From: Nocardia sp. BSTN01
GTDB taxonomy: Bacteria > Actinomycetota > Actinomycetes > Mycobacteriales > Mycobacteriaceae
Length of the DNA stretch: 36,538 nt
Direction of reading: 5' to 3'
Assembly (NCBI RefSeq): GCF_015354405.1
Contig: NZ_JADKYP010000063.1
Span: 1 to 36,538 of the forward strand
Shown piece after piece: positions 9,634 to 16,982 of this stretch. Position 1 is the stretch's first letter; each line of letters opens with the position of its first letter. The notes under the pieces were generated by a model. It was given only the letters and a program-made list of their open reading frames with translations. It was not told the origin of the DNA and did not search any database. The translations under genes and the position numbers were made by a program.

Positions 9634-9678
9634 GGTCCTGTCCTTTCGCGGCGGGTCGACTGTGTGATTCGGTGATGG

Positions 9679-9705
9679 GACAAGTCGGCCGCCGCATTCG
9701 TGACA
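9679..9705 (-). promoter_or_regulatory. candidate ECF41-dependent promoter
   Basis: Read on the minus strand, TGTCACG (9705-9699) is followed by 16 bases and TGTC (9682-9679). The reported ECF41 promoter has TGTCACA at -35 and CGTC at -10, so one base differs in each element. It would give a 5' leader of roughly 40 bases before the oxidoreductase ATG and implies autoregulation of the operon. Confidence 0.5.
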
Positions 9706-9734
9706 CCCTCCGATGTGATGCCAGTCACACGTCA

Positions 9735-9760
9735 GGAACAGGCCGGGCAGGCGCTCGGTT
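9735..9760 (+). promoter_or_regulatory. candidate SigH/SigR-type promoter of the FrnE-like gene
   Basis: GGAAC (9735-9739), 18 bases, then GTT (9758-9760) fits the thiol-oxidative-stress sigma consensus GGAAT/C-N18-GTT of mycobacterial SigH and streptomycete SigR. The predicted start site lies about 33 bases before the ATG. A thiol oxidoreductase is a fitting target. Confidence 0.42.
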
Positions 9761-9799
9761 GACATGTCAGGATTTTCCGAAGACGCGAATGAGGTGACC

Positions 9800-10528
9800 A
9801 TGGCCGTGCAGGTCGAGATCTGGACCGATATCAACTGCCCGTTCTGCTATCTGGGCAAGCGGCGCTTCGAGCAGGCGCTGGCCGGCTTCGAGCACCGCGA
9901 CCAGGTGCGGGTCGTGCACCGGTCCTTCGAACTGGATCCGACGCTGCCGGCCGGGCACAGCGGTCCGGTGGTCGCCCATATCGCCGAGAAGTATGGCATC
10001 AGCGAGGCCCAGGCCGCCGCCAACGAGCGCGGCATCGCCGCCCAGGCGCAGGCCGCCGGCCTGCCGTATCGCACCGAGGGACGCGACTTCGGCAACAGCT
10101 TCGATATGCACCGGCTGCTGCACTTCGCGCTGGATCGGGGACGGCAGGACGAAGTGCTCGACGCGCTGTACGAGGGCAATTTCGCCGACGAGCGGCCGGT
10201 GTTCGGCGATCGGGAACGGTTGATCGAACTGGCGGCGCGAGCGGGACTGGACCCGGTCGAGGTGCGCTCGACCCTCGACGATCCGCAGGCCTACGCCGAC
10301 GCGGTGCGCGCCGACGAGAACACCGCCGCGCAACTCGGCGCACGAGGCGTGCCCTTCTTCGTCTTCGACCGCACCTACGGCGTCTCCGGCGCCCAGCCTC
10401 CCGAGGTGTTCAGCCAGGCCTTGGAACGCGCGTGGGCCGATCACGCTCCCGCGCTGCAGGTCCTCGGCGACGGCGACGCCTGCGGTCCGGACGGTTGTGC
10501 CGTCCCCGCCGCGGACGACCGAGGCTGA
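9800..10528 (+). CDS. DsbA-family thiol oxidoreductase, FrnE-like
   Basis: Cytoplasmic member of the DsbA/2-hydroxychromene-2-carboxylate isomerase fold. The thioredoxin-like first strand leads into the redox motif CPFC near residue 12 (DINCPFCYLGKRRFE). The helical insert and the cis-Pro region GARGVPFFVFDRTYGVSGAQP near residue 180 are intact. The ATG at 9800 is preceded by GAGGTG with good spacing. About 242 residues, normal for FrnE-type proteins. It has no signal peptide, so it is likely to act on intracellular disulphides or small molecules. It is divergent from the FAD oxidoreductase. Its 3' end overlaps the convergent NB-ARC gene by 88 bases. Confidence 0.9.
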   Translation: MAVQVEIWTDINCPFCYLGKRRFEQALAGFEHRDQVRVVHRSFELDPTLPAGHSGPVVAHIAEKYGISEAQAAANERGIAAQAQAAGLPYRTEGRDFGNSFDMHRLLHFALDRGRQDEVLDALYEGNFADERPVFGDRERLIELAARAGLDPVEVRSTLDDPQAYADAVRADENTAAQLGARGVPFFVFDRTYGVSGAQPPEVFSQALERAWADHAPALQVLGDGDACGPDGCAVPAADDRG

Positions 10529-11241
10529 TCGCGGTCCGGCGACGCCAGGGTGGTGACGATCGACGCCAGCCCGATGACCACCGGGCCGACCCGCGCGACC
10601 TCGGCGGCGGCCAGCTCCAGCGCCAACGGAACACCGTCGAGGTCCCGCACGATCTCGTCGAGCACCAGGCGATCGGCCAGGGAGTGCATCCGCCGGTAGT
10701 GGCTGTCGATACTCGCCGGCAGCAAACGCGAGCCCGGCGAGGATCCCGGATCGTAGTTCAGCAGACCGGTATCGACCGCCAGCGGCCGCACCAGGACCCC
10801 GTACTCCTGCGGCAGGCGCAGCGCCTCGCGGCTGGTCACCACGATCCGCACCTGCGGACATCGCTCGAGCAACTGTCCGACGTGGGGCGCCAGTTCCCGG
10901 GCGAGGGGATCGCAATTGTCCAGCAGGACGATTCGCGCCTCGGCGCCGATCACCGCCGCGAGCTCGGAGAACGCGGACGCCACCTGCCGCGGCTCGACCG
11001 TCACGGTACCGGGCGCGGCGTCCAGGAAGCCGATCAGCCGGCCGCGAAACTCGCTGTACCACAGCACTTCTCGCGCCAATCGTGACTTTCCGACGCCGGC
11101 GCGGCCGATCAGGGTCAGCAATCGGATCGATTGCCCACCGAGGAGCCTGCGGAGGGTGTCGACATCGTCGCCGCGCCCGACGAAGGCGGGGCCGGACGGT
11201 GCGGCAGAGCCGGGTGGAGAAAGCGGATGTTCGTGCCTCAT
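10441..11241 (-). CDS. truncated NB-ARC/AAA-type ATPase (regulator remnant)
   Basis: Contains the nucleotide-binding core of STAND-type regulators (AfsR/LuxR-like). The N-terminus reads FVGRGDDVDTLRRLL, the Walker A motif GRAGVGKS lies near residue 47, Walker B IVLLDNCD near 105, the sensor TSREALRL near 138, and GVPLALELAAAEV near 210. Full-length relatives continue for several hundred residues with TPR or LuxR output domains; here the protein stops soon after the winged-helix region. Its last ~29 residues are Ser/Pro/Gln-rich and simply read antisense through the end of the FrnE-like gene. It probably represents a gene cut by deletion, although the 266-residue ORF could still be expressed. 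No DNA-binding domain remains. Confidence 0.65.
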   Translation of the reverse strand: MRHEHPLSPPGSAAPSGPAFVGRGDDVDTLRRLLGGQSIRLLTLIGRAGVGKSRLAREVLWYSEFRGRLIGFLDAAPGTVTVEPRQVASAFSELAAVIGAEARIVLLDNCDPLARELAPHVGQLLERCPQVRIVVTSREALRLPQEYGVLVRPLAVDTGLLNYDPGSSPGSRLLPASIDSHYRRMHSLADRLVLDEIVRDLDGVPLALELAAAEVARVGPVVIGLASIVTTLASPDRDQPRSSAAGTAQPSGPQASPSPRTCSAGA

Positions 11242-11486
11242 GCGCCAATCACTGTCACACCGCGCCCCGATGGCGACCGAGAGAACCGATCAGGCCGTGC
11301 CGCGCTGCACCATTCGTCGCGCGAATCCAACTCCCCGAATGTCGACGAATACGCCGTGATCCCGGATAACGGGACCAACCCGAGCCCGCTCAGGAGCGGT
11401 ATCGAAGCGGTCACGATCATCTGCCCCGACCGTGATCGACATATCCGGTTCGCCGCGAGGCTTGCGCCGCGACCGCACCCGGGGCA

Positions 11487-11511
11487 GAATTCAACACACA
11501 ATGAATTCAAC
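11487..11511. repeat. direct repeat of GAATTCAAC upstream of ABC operon
   Basis: GAATTCAAC occurs at 11487-11495 and 11503-11511 with a 16-base period, 46 bases before the ABC ATPase start. An imperfect ATTCA...TGAAT inverted pair overlaps the second copy. It may be the operator of the TetR regulator encoded at the end of this operon. The rest of the 315-base gap 11242-11556 shows no gene. Confidence 0.35.
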
Positions 11512-11556
11512 GCTCGGTGAATAATCTCGCCGGTCGTGCGAGCTGAGAGGTGGACC

Positions 11557-12288
11557 GTGGCGAACTCCGATTCGTCCCCGGCGATCACCGTCGAGCACCT
11601 GCGGGTGCGGCGCGGGGGACATGAAGTGCTGCACGATATTTCGCTGACCGTTCCGACGGGCAGCATTACCGGCCTGCTCGGCCCCTCCGGCTGCGGTAAG
11701 ACCACACTGATGCGCAGCATCGTCGGCACTCAGCTGATCCAGGCCGGCAGTGTGCGGGTGCTCGGCGAGGAGGCCGGCAGCCGCGGTTTGCGGTCCCGTA
11801 TCGGGTACGTCACGCAGGCGCCGAGCATCTACGACGACCTCAGCGTGGTGGAGAACGTCTCCTATTTCGCGGCGCTCTACGGCCGCGACACGAAGGCGGT
11901 GCACGCGGCGATCGACCAGGTCGGCATGACCCCGCACGACCGGCATCGGGGCAATCAGCTCTCCGGCGGACAGCGGACCCGGGTGTCGCTGGCGTGTGCG
12001 CTGGTCGCCGATCCGGAACTGCTGGTCCTCGACGAGCCGACCGTGGGGCTGGATCCGGTGCTGCGGGCCGAACTGTGGAAGCAGTTCCACGAACTCGCCG
12101 GTCAGGGCCGCACCCTCGTGGTGTCGAGTCATGTCATGGACGAGGCCGAGCATTGCGACCAGCTGCTGCTCATGCGCGACGGCCACCTCCTGGCCCAGCT
12201 CACCCCCGACAAACTGCGCGCCGACACCGGCGAAACCAGTTTGGAGAACGCATTTCTCGCCCTGATCACGATGGGACAGCCGCGATGA
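11557..12288 (+). CDS. ABC transporter ATP-binding protein
   Basis: Energises an ABC-2 type exporter. Walker A GPSGCGKTT lies near residue 42, the signature LSGGQ near 137, Walker B LLVLDEP near 156, and the H-loop in VVSSHVMDEAEHC near 192. The GTG at 11557 is preferred because GAGGTGG lies just upstream; an upstream GTG at 11536 would add seven residues. The stop overlaps the permease start (ATGA), so the two are translationally coupled. The homologue in M. tuberculosis appears to be Rv1687c by gene order. The substrate is not evident; drug or lipid export is usual for the family. Confidence 0.93.
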   Translation: MANSDSSPAITVEHLRVRRGGHEVLHDISLTVPTGSITGLLGPSGCGKTTLMRSIVGTQLIQAGSVRVLGEEAGSRGLRSRIGYVTQAPSIYDDLSVVENVSYFAALYGRDTKAVHAAIDQVGMTPHDRHRGNQLSGGQRTRVSLACALVADPELLVLDEPTVGLDPVLRAELWKQFHELAGQGRTLVVSSHVMDEAEHCDQLLLMRDGHLLAQLTPDKLRADTGETSLENAFLALITMGQPR

Positions 12289-13070
12289 CAACGACATTCG
12301 CACCGCCGTCACACCGGCCGCTGCGCTGCTACACCGCGACCTCGGCGCGCATCCTGCGTCAGTTGCGCGCGGACCGGCGTACCGTCGCCATGCTGCTGCT
12401 GGTGCCGACCCTGCTCATGGCACTGCTGTATTTCGTCTATCACGAGACGCCGACGATGCCCGGCGTGCCGTCGCTGTTCGACCGCGTCGGGATCAGCATG
12501 CTGGGCATCCTGCCCTTCATCGTGATGTTCCTGATCACCGCGATCGCCATGCAGCGCGAGCGGACCTCGGGCACGCTGGAGCGGCTGATGACCACACCGC
12601 TGTCGAAGCTGGATCTGCTGGGCGGATACGGCACCGCGTTCTCCGTCGCCGCGGCGGCGCAGGCGGGCCTGGCGTGTCTGGTCTCGTTCTGGTTGCTGGG
12701 ATTACAGGCCGCGGGCAGCGCCTGGCTGGTGCTGCTGATCGCCGTGGTCGACGCGGTGCTGGGTGTGGCGCTGGGCCTGTTGGCCAGTGCCTTCGCGCGC
12801 ACCGAATTCCAGGCCGTGCAGTTCATGCCGCTGGTGGTGGGCCCGCAGTTCTTCCTCTGCGGCCTGCTGGTCCCGCGCGATCAACTGCCGCGCTGGCTGG
12901 AGATCATCAGCGACGTGCTGCCGCTCAGCTATGCGGTCGACGCGCTGCAGGAGGTCTCCCGGCACCCGGGCGCGACCGCCGCGATGTGGCGAGATCTGGG
13001 CATCGTCGCCGCATTCGCCGCTGTCGCACTGGCTTTGGGCGCCGCCACCCTCCGCCGGCGTACGGCATGA
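12285..13070 (+). CDS. ABC-2 type transporter permease
   Basis: Membrane subunit of the exporter. About six hydrophobic segments are visible: VAMLLLVPTLLMALLYFVY near residue 33, then LGILPFIVMFLITAIAM, a central pair around LACLVSFWLLGLQ and WLVLLIAVVDAVLGVALG, the VGPQFFLCGLLVP segment, and the final AAFAAVALALGA helix. The RTSGTLERLMTTPLSKLDLLGGY loop and the LPRWLEIISDVLPLSYAVDAL motif are characteristic of ABC-2 permeases. The ATG overlaps the ATPase stop and the stop overlaps the TetR start. Comparable by order to Rv1686c. Confidence 0.92.
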   Translation: MTTTFAPPSHRPLRCYTATSARILRQLRADRRTVAMLLLVPTLLMALLYFVYHETPTMPGVPSLFDRVGISMLGILPFIVMFLITAIAMQRERTSGTLERLMTTPLSKLDLLGGYGTAFSVAAAAQAGLACLVSFWLLGLQAAGSAWLVLLIAVVDAVLGVALGLLASAFARTEFQAVQFMPLVVGPQFFLCGLLVPRDQLPRWLEIISDVLPLSYAVDALQEVSRHPGATAAMWRDLGIVAAFAAVALALGAATLRRRTA

Positions 13071-13711
13071 GCGATCAGGCGCACGACGTGAGCGACGTGA
13101 CCGAGCGGGTGAGCGGGCGCAGCGGGCGGCGGGCCGGTGAATCGGGTACGCGGGAGGCGATTCTGGACGCGGCGCGCACCCGCTTCGCCGAGGTCGGATT
13201 CGACAAGGCGTCGATCCGCTCGATCGCGGGCGCGGCGGGAGTCGATCCCGCGCTGGTGCATCACTACTTCGGCACCAAACAGCAATTGTTTTCCGCCACA
13301 CTGAATCTGCCGATAGATCCGGAGATGATCCGCGCGCCGATCCGCGCCGCCGAACTCGACCGGCTGGGCGAGACCGTGGTCCGGACCGTGGTCGGCGCGT
13401 GGGATTCCTCGGTGGGAGAGCACGCGGTCGCGGCCTTCCGGGGCATCCTCGCGGGCGGGGATGCCGCGCTCGCGCGCAGCTTCCTGCTGGAGGTCGCGCT
13501 GAAAGATGTTCGGGAGAAAGTGGATTCGCCGCCGGGCACCGGCACCACGCGAGTGGTCCTCGCCGTGTCGCAGATGGTCGGACTACTGGTCGCGCGCATG
13601 ATTCTGCAGGTCGAGCCCGTGGCGTCGATGCCGCTGGACGAGCTGGCCGCGACGGTCGGGCCGACGATCCAGCGGTATCTGACCGGCGAATTGCCCGTCA
13701 CCGGCGGCTAG
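13067..13711 (+). CDS. TetR-family transcriptional regulator of the exporter operon
   Basis: A 214-residue repressor-type protein. The N-terminal helix-turn-helix (REAILDAARTRFAEVGFDKASIRSIAGAAGVDPALVHHYFGTKQQLF) is canonical, cited here for its FGTKQQLF end, and is followed by a helical ligand domain. The start codon overlaps the permease stop (ATGA), so it is co-transcribed with the exporter it most likely controls, probably through sites before 11557. Comparable by order to Rv1685c. The ligand is unknown and may be the exported substrate. Confidence 0.92.
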   Translation: MSDQAHDVSDVTERVSGRSGRRAGESGTREAILDAARTRFAEVGFDKASIRSIAGAAGVDPALVHHYFGTKQQLFSATLNLPIDPEMIRAPIRAAELDRLGETVVRTVVGAWDSSVGEHAVAAFRGILAGGDAALARSFLLEVALKDVREKVDSPPGTGTTRVVLAVSQMVGLLVARMILQVEPVASMPLDELAATVGPTIQRYLTGELPVTGG

Positions 13712-13719
13712 CCTGCGCA

Positions 13720-13733
13720 CCGCCGGCCGGCGG
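13720..13733. terminator. bidirectional terminator between convergent genes
   Basis: The perfect 14-bp palindrome CCGCCGGCCGGCGG fills most of the 24-base gap between the TetR stop and the Trm112-like stop. It is suited to ending both transcripts. There is no T-run. Confidence 0.4.
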
Positions 13734-13735
13734 AC

Positions 13736-13957
13736 TCAGCCCTGGGCGGTGAAGGACTCGTGCTCGGCGTCGCCGACCGCACGGGCCTCGTCCACCAGCA
13801 GCACCGGGATGCCGTTGTCTACCGGGTAGGCGCGGCGCAGGCGCGGGTTGTAGAGCACGCTGTTGCCGTCCGCGGCGCGGACCAGCGACAACGGCCCCTT
13901 GTCCTCCGGACAGGCCAGCAGGCTCAACAACGTCGGGTCCAGGGTTTGCTCCGCCAT
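13736..13957 (-). CDS. Trm112-family small protein
   Basis: A 73-residue protein of the Trm112/YcaR (UPF0434) family. Relatives are small zinc-ribbon-like partners of methyltransferases, but the bacterial role is not settled. The core LLSLLACPEDKGPL and the closing PVDNGIPVLLVDEA are typical. Only one cysteine is present in the CPxCKGPL-type motif (CPEDKGPL), so a complete zinc site is unlikely. The ATG at 13957 is chosen because the segment before it does not fit the family. It follows the GtrA gene by ten bases and may be last in that operon. It corresponds by order to Rv1684. Confidence 0.82.
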   Translation of the reverse strand: MAEQTLDPTLLSLLACPEDKGPLSLVRAADGNSVLYNPRLRRAYPVDNGIPVLLVDEARAVGDAEHESFTAQG

Positions 13958-13967
13958 ATCCGACAAC

Positions 13968-14459
13968 CTACCCGCCCACCTCATCCGCCGGCCGGGCCGC
14001 CCGCCGGAACGAGATGTGCCGATGCCCGAAGAAGCTGAGCACCGCCACCAGCCCCATCACCACGACCGTCGCGGGAGTTTCCGGCAGGTCGAACACCCCG
14101 ACCGCCAGTTGCACACCCGCCATGTTCAGTATCAGCCCGCCCGAGTTGACGGCGACGAAGCGCACGAAGTCGGCGAGCAGGTGACCACGCACCCGGAAGA
14201 CCAGGGTGCGATGGGCGAAGAAGGCGAACACGATGCTGATCGAGTAGGCCAGCGCCACCGCCACCGCGGGCGGCCAGCCGCCGGGCAGCAGTTTCAGCCA
14301 CATCACCGTCAGCACCATGCCCAGCAGCGTGTTGGCCGCGCCGACCGCGGCGAAGGCGATCTCCTGACGGCGGATCAGTCGCAGCAGCAGACCCGGCGGC
14401 GGGGTGTCCGGCTCCCCCGCCACCCGCGCCGCGGCCGCTCCGTCCGCACCGAGGCTCAC
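13968..14459 (-). CDS. GtrA-family membrane protein (lipid-linked sugar flippase-like)
   Basis: Small four-helix membrane protein of about 163 residues. GtrA proteins are thought to help move polyprenyl-phosphate-linked sugars across the membrane. Hydrophobic segments are visible at IAFAAVGAANTLLGMVLTVM, VAVALAYSISIVFAFFAH, FVAVNSGGLILNMAGVQLAV and TVVVMGLVAVLSFFGH. The RTLVFRVR and FRFVAVN-like signatures and the SFFGHRHISFR end are typical of the family. The GTG at 14459 overlaps the TGA of the YfhO-like gene (GTGA), so they are coupled. It forms a likely functional set with the GT-C, GT2 and aminotransferase genes nearby. Confidence 0.9.
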   Translation of the reverse strand: MSLGADGAAAARVAGEPDTPPPGLLLRLIRRQEIAFAAVGAANTLLGMVLTVMWLKLLPGGWPPAVAVALAYSISIVFAFFAHRTLVFRVRGHLLADFVRFVAVNSGGLILNMAGVQLAVGVFDLPETPATVVVMGLVAVLSFFGHRHISFRRAARPADEVGG

Positions 14460-16810
14460 GACACCACGTCCGCGGCTTTCCGTGTCACCGGTTCGCCGGA
14501 TTCGCCGGGACGCCGCCGGGAACGCAGGTACAGCCACTGCATCACCGCCAGCAGCACCAGGCCGCCGGCCGCGGCGGCGACACCGATGCGCCACCCCGGC
14601 GGCTCCCAGGAGACCTCCAGCGTGGCATCGCGTGTTCCGGCCGGAATATCCACGGCGACAATGGATTTCGCGACTTCACGGATCGGCAGCTCGTGCCCGT
14701 TCAGGGTGGCGCGATAGCCGGGCCAGTTCAGCCGCGCGAGGACCACACGGCCGCCGTCGGGTGAGCTCACGCGTACCCGGCTGGTGCGGTCGGATTCCGA
14801 CAGCGAGCTCGCCTGCACGTCGTGTGCGTCGGCGATGCGGCCGTTCTGGGTGGAAACCAGGCCCTGCTCACGCTCGAGCACCCAGATGTAGCGTTCGTGG
14901 CCCGGATGGTCGACCCACTTCCAGCCGGGCGGGGCGGGCTGGTTGCCCAGCTCCGGGTACATGGCACGCTGCAGCACGACCCGGTCGAGTTTCATCAGGT
15001 CCACCGGGGCGACCCCGGTAGCAGGCTCGGGGGTGAACAGCCGCCGGAACGAGTCCGGACAGACGCTGGAATCCCAGCGCATGCACAGCATCTCGCCGAA
15101 CCAGTAGTGCCCGTTGGGTGTGTAACCGTTGACGTAGTTGCGATGCACGTCCTTGGCGAAGTTGCCGAACACCAGCGATCCGTAGGCGCCCTGCAGGCTC
15201 TTGTCCTGCGGCTGCAGCAGCCCGCGGTCGCCGAGCTGGATGGTGACACCGTCGAAGGCCGGGAACGCCGCCTCCGCCTCGGAGCGATGCACGGGCAGAT
15301 TCCAGCCCATCGGCGTCGGCTGCACCAGATACACCTGCAGGTAGGCGATCGGGAGCATGGCGACGACGGTCGCCAGCGCGGCCGCCCCGCTTCCACGCTT
15401 CGCCCACAACCACACCACGCCGGCGCCCACCGCCGCGACCGCGAGCGCGGAGAGCACATGCCACCAGATGTGGTGCGGGTCGGCGGAAAACGTTCGCACC
15501 CAGAGCAATCCGATCAGCACCGCCGCCGCCACCGCGCGCGGGCGCCAGTCGCGCACCGTGCCGAACCGGCCCAGCAGTACGCAGACCAGGATCAGCAGGC
15601 CGACCGCCACCATCGGCAGCACCCGCGCCGGCCAGCGCAGCGGGCCGACCGTGCCCGGTCCCGCCGTCCACATCAGGAACATGATCGCGAACAGCGCCAC
15701 CGAGATCAGTTCCCGCCAGACCCGGCGCGCGCCGTTCCAGTCGATGAATGCCAGCGCCGGAATGAGGAACCACGCGATATAGGTGACCGGCAGCGGCTGC
15801 ACATATCCCCACCACGAGGTGAACGCAGGCATCGCCGACGGCAGGCTGGCGTTCAGCGATTCCGACCACGGCACCGTCAGGAACCGGTCGTTGTTGATCT
15901 GGGAATTGCCCCGCCAGCTCACCGTCGCCGACAGCATGCTCGGCAGATACGTCATCAAACCGGCCATACCGGCCGCGGCGGCGACCACCGCCACCCGCAG
16001 CACCGGCCGCCAGGCGCGTTGGACGACAAGCTCTCCCACCGCGATGGCCACCAGCATCAGCGCCGCCTCGACGGCCGGAAAGACGTATTCGACCGAAATC
16101 GCCAGATACAGGAAGACGAACAACGGAATCGGCCCGTAACCGCGGGTGCCGCCGTAGCGCGACCGATCACCGGCCGGGCCACGGGCATAGCGCACGGCAC
16201 TGGCCCAGGCGTGCAGCATCCAGGCGGTCCCGGTCAACGAGGTGACCCAGCTGGCCTCGTCGAAGAACAGGAACCAGCCCGAGAGCGGAAACGCGATGCC
16301 CGCCACGGCCGCCCACGACGCGCGACTGCCGTAGACCAGGCAGACCCGGTACACGCCGAGTGCGGCGATGATCGAGAAGATCAGTTTGACGACCGTCGCC
16401 AGCAGCGCGAGATTGTCCACCGAGGGCGCGATCAGATCGATCAGCAACTGCGGCGGATTGAACAGGCCCGCCTCTTCCATGGTGTAGTTCCCGGTCATCC
16501 ACTGTTCGGGCACCATCAGCGGCAGATGGCCCTCGCGCAGATGCCGGCCGAGCATCACCCACAGCGGGGCGTACTGGGATTCGGTGTCGTCGGTGTAGAA
16601 GTGCCGCGCATTGGCGAGCAGCACCGCGATATATCCGGCGATTACCCCGAGTGCGGTGATCGCTCCCCATCGGAACACGATCCGCCGCGGACGCCCCGCG
16701 CCACTCTGCTCGGGCCGGGGAGCGGCAGACCGCCCATCATCGACGGCGACATCGCGCCGATCCTCCCCGGGCTCCGCGAGCGCCGTCGTCGACACTGCAC
16801 TTTCCACCAC
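14456..16810 (-). CDS. YfhO-like polytopic membrane protein, putative GT-C glycosyltransferase
   Basis: A 784-residue membrane protein. After a ~45-residue cytoplasmic tail come about a dozen hydrophobic helices. The first large loop has YTDDTESQYAPLW near residue 73, an acidic motif position typical of GT-C enzymes that use polyprenyl-phosphate sugars, followed by LFNPPQLL. A soluble C-terminal domain (~residues 500-740, with GVTIQLGDRG, RRLFTPEPATG and RLNWPGYRATLNG) leads to a final helix and basic tail, as in the YfhO family. It presumably transfers a sugar to an extracytoplasmic acceptor. The start is the GTG at 16810; the following GTG codon is an equal alternative. It is coupled to GtrA and divergent from the GT2 gene. 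The acceptor is unknown. Confidence 0.85.
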   Translation of the reverse strand: MVESAVSTTALAEPGEDRRDVAVDDGRSAAPRPEQSGAGRPRRIVFRWGAITALGVIAGYIAVLLANARHFYTDDTESQYAPLWVMLGRHLREGHLPLMVPEQWMTGNYTMEEAGLFNPPQLLIDLIAPSVDNLALLATVVKLIFSIIAALGVYRVCLVYGSRASWAAVAGIAFPLSGWFLFFDEASWVTSLTGTAWMLHAWASAVRYARGPAGDRSRYGGTRGYGPIPLFVFLYLAISVEYVFPAVEAALMLVAIAVGELVVQRAWRPVLRVAVVAAAAGMAGLMTYLPSMLSATVSWRGNSQINNDRFLTVPWSESLNASLPSAMPAFTSWWGYVQPLPVTYIAWFLIPALAFIDWNGARRVWRELISVALFAIMFLMWTAGPGTVGPLRWPARVLPMVAVGLLILVCVLLGRFGTVRDWRPRAVAAAVLIGLLWVRTFSADPHHIWWHVLSALAVAAVGAGVVWLWAKRGSGAAALATVVAMLPIAYLQVYLVQPTPMGWNLPVHRSEAEAAFPAFDGVTIQLGDRGLLQPQDKSLQGAYGSLVFGNFAKDVHRNYVNGYTPNGHYWFGEMLCMRWDSSVCPDSFRRLFTPEPATGVAPVDLMKLDRVVLQRAMYPELGNQPAPPGWKWVDHPGHERYIWVLEREQGLVSTQNGRIADAHDVQASSLSESDRTSRVRVSSPDGGRVVLARLNWPGYRATLNGHELPIREVAKSIVAVDIPAGTRDATLEVSWEPPGWRIGVAAAAGGLVLLAVMQWLYLRSRRRPGESGEPVTRKAADVVS

Positions 16811-16949
16811 GATTGACAGACCCTACCCGCCCGCGCGCTCGCGGGCACCGCCCCCGGAACCGCCGCCCGCTCACGGAGCCGAAGCCGGTGACCAGCAGCG
16901 TGTTAGAGTTCACCCCGATTCGGGCTCTGGATACAGGCGAGGAGTTCCG

Positions 16950-16982
16950 GTGCGCACCGTCATCGAAAGTCGAACCAGCTGA
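16950..16982 (+). CDS. putative 10-residue leader peptide before GT2
   Basis: A very short frame begins with GTG at 16950 after a strong ribosome binding site (GAGGAG, five bases spacing), encodes MRTVIESRTS, and stops at a TGA that overlaps the GT2 start codon (TGATG). The GT2 ATG itself has no good ribosome binding site, so translation probably depends on coupling through this leader. Its sequence shows no repeated codon that would suggest classical attenuation. Confidence 0.4.
   Translation: MRTVIESRTS

Noticed and set aside
7348-9675. 775-codon plus-strand frame
   Set aside because: It lies antisense to the ECF41 and FAD oxidoreductase genes, which have clear motifs. No recognisable protein features.
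14822-16816. 664-codon plus-strand frame
   Set aside because: Antisense to the YfhO-like membrane protein and extremely rich in His, Arg and Gln.
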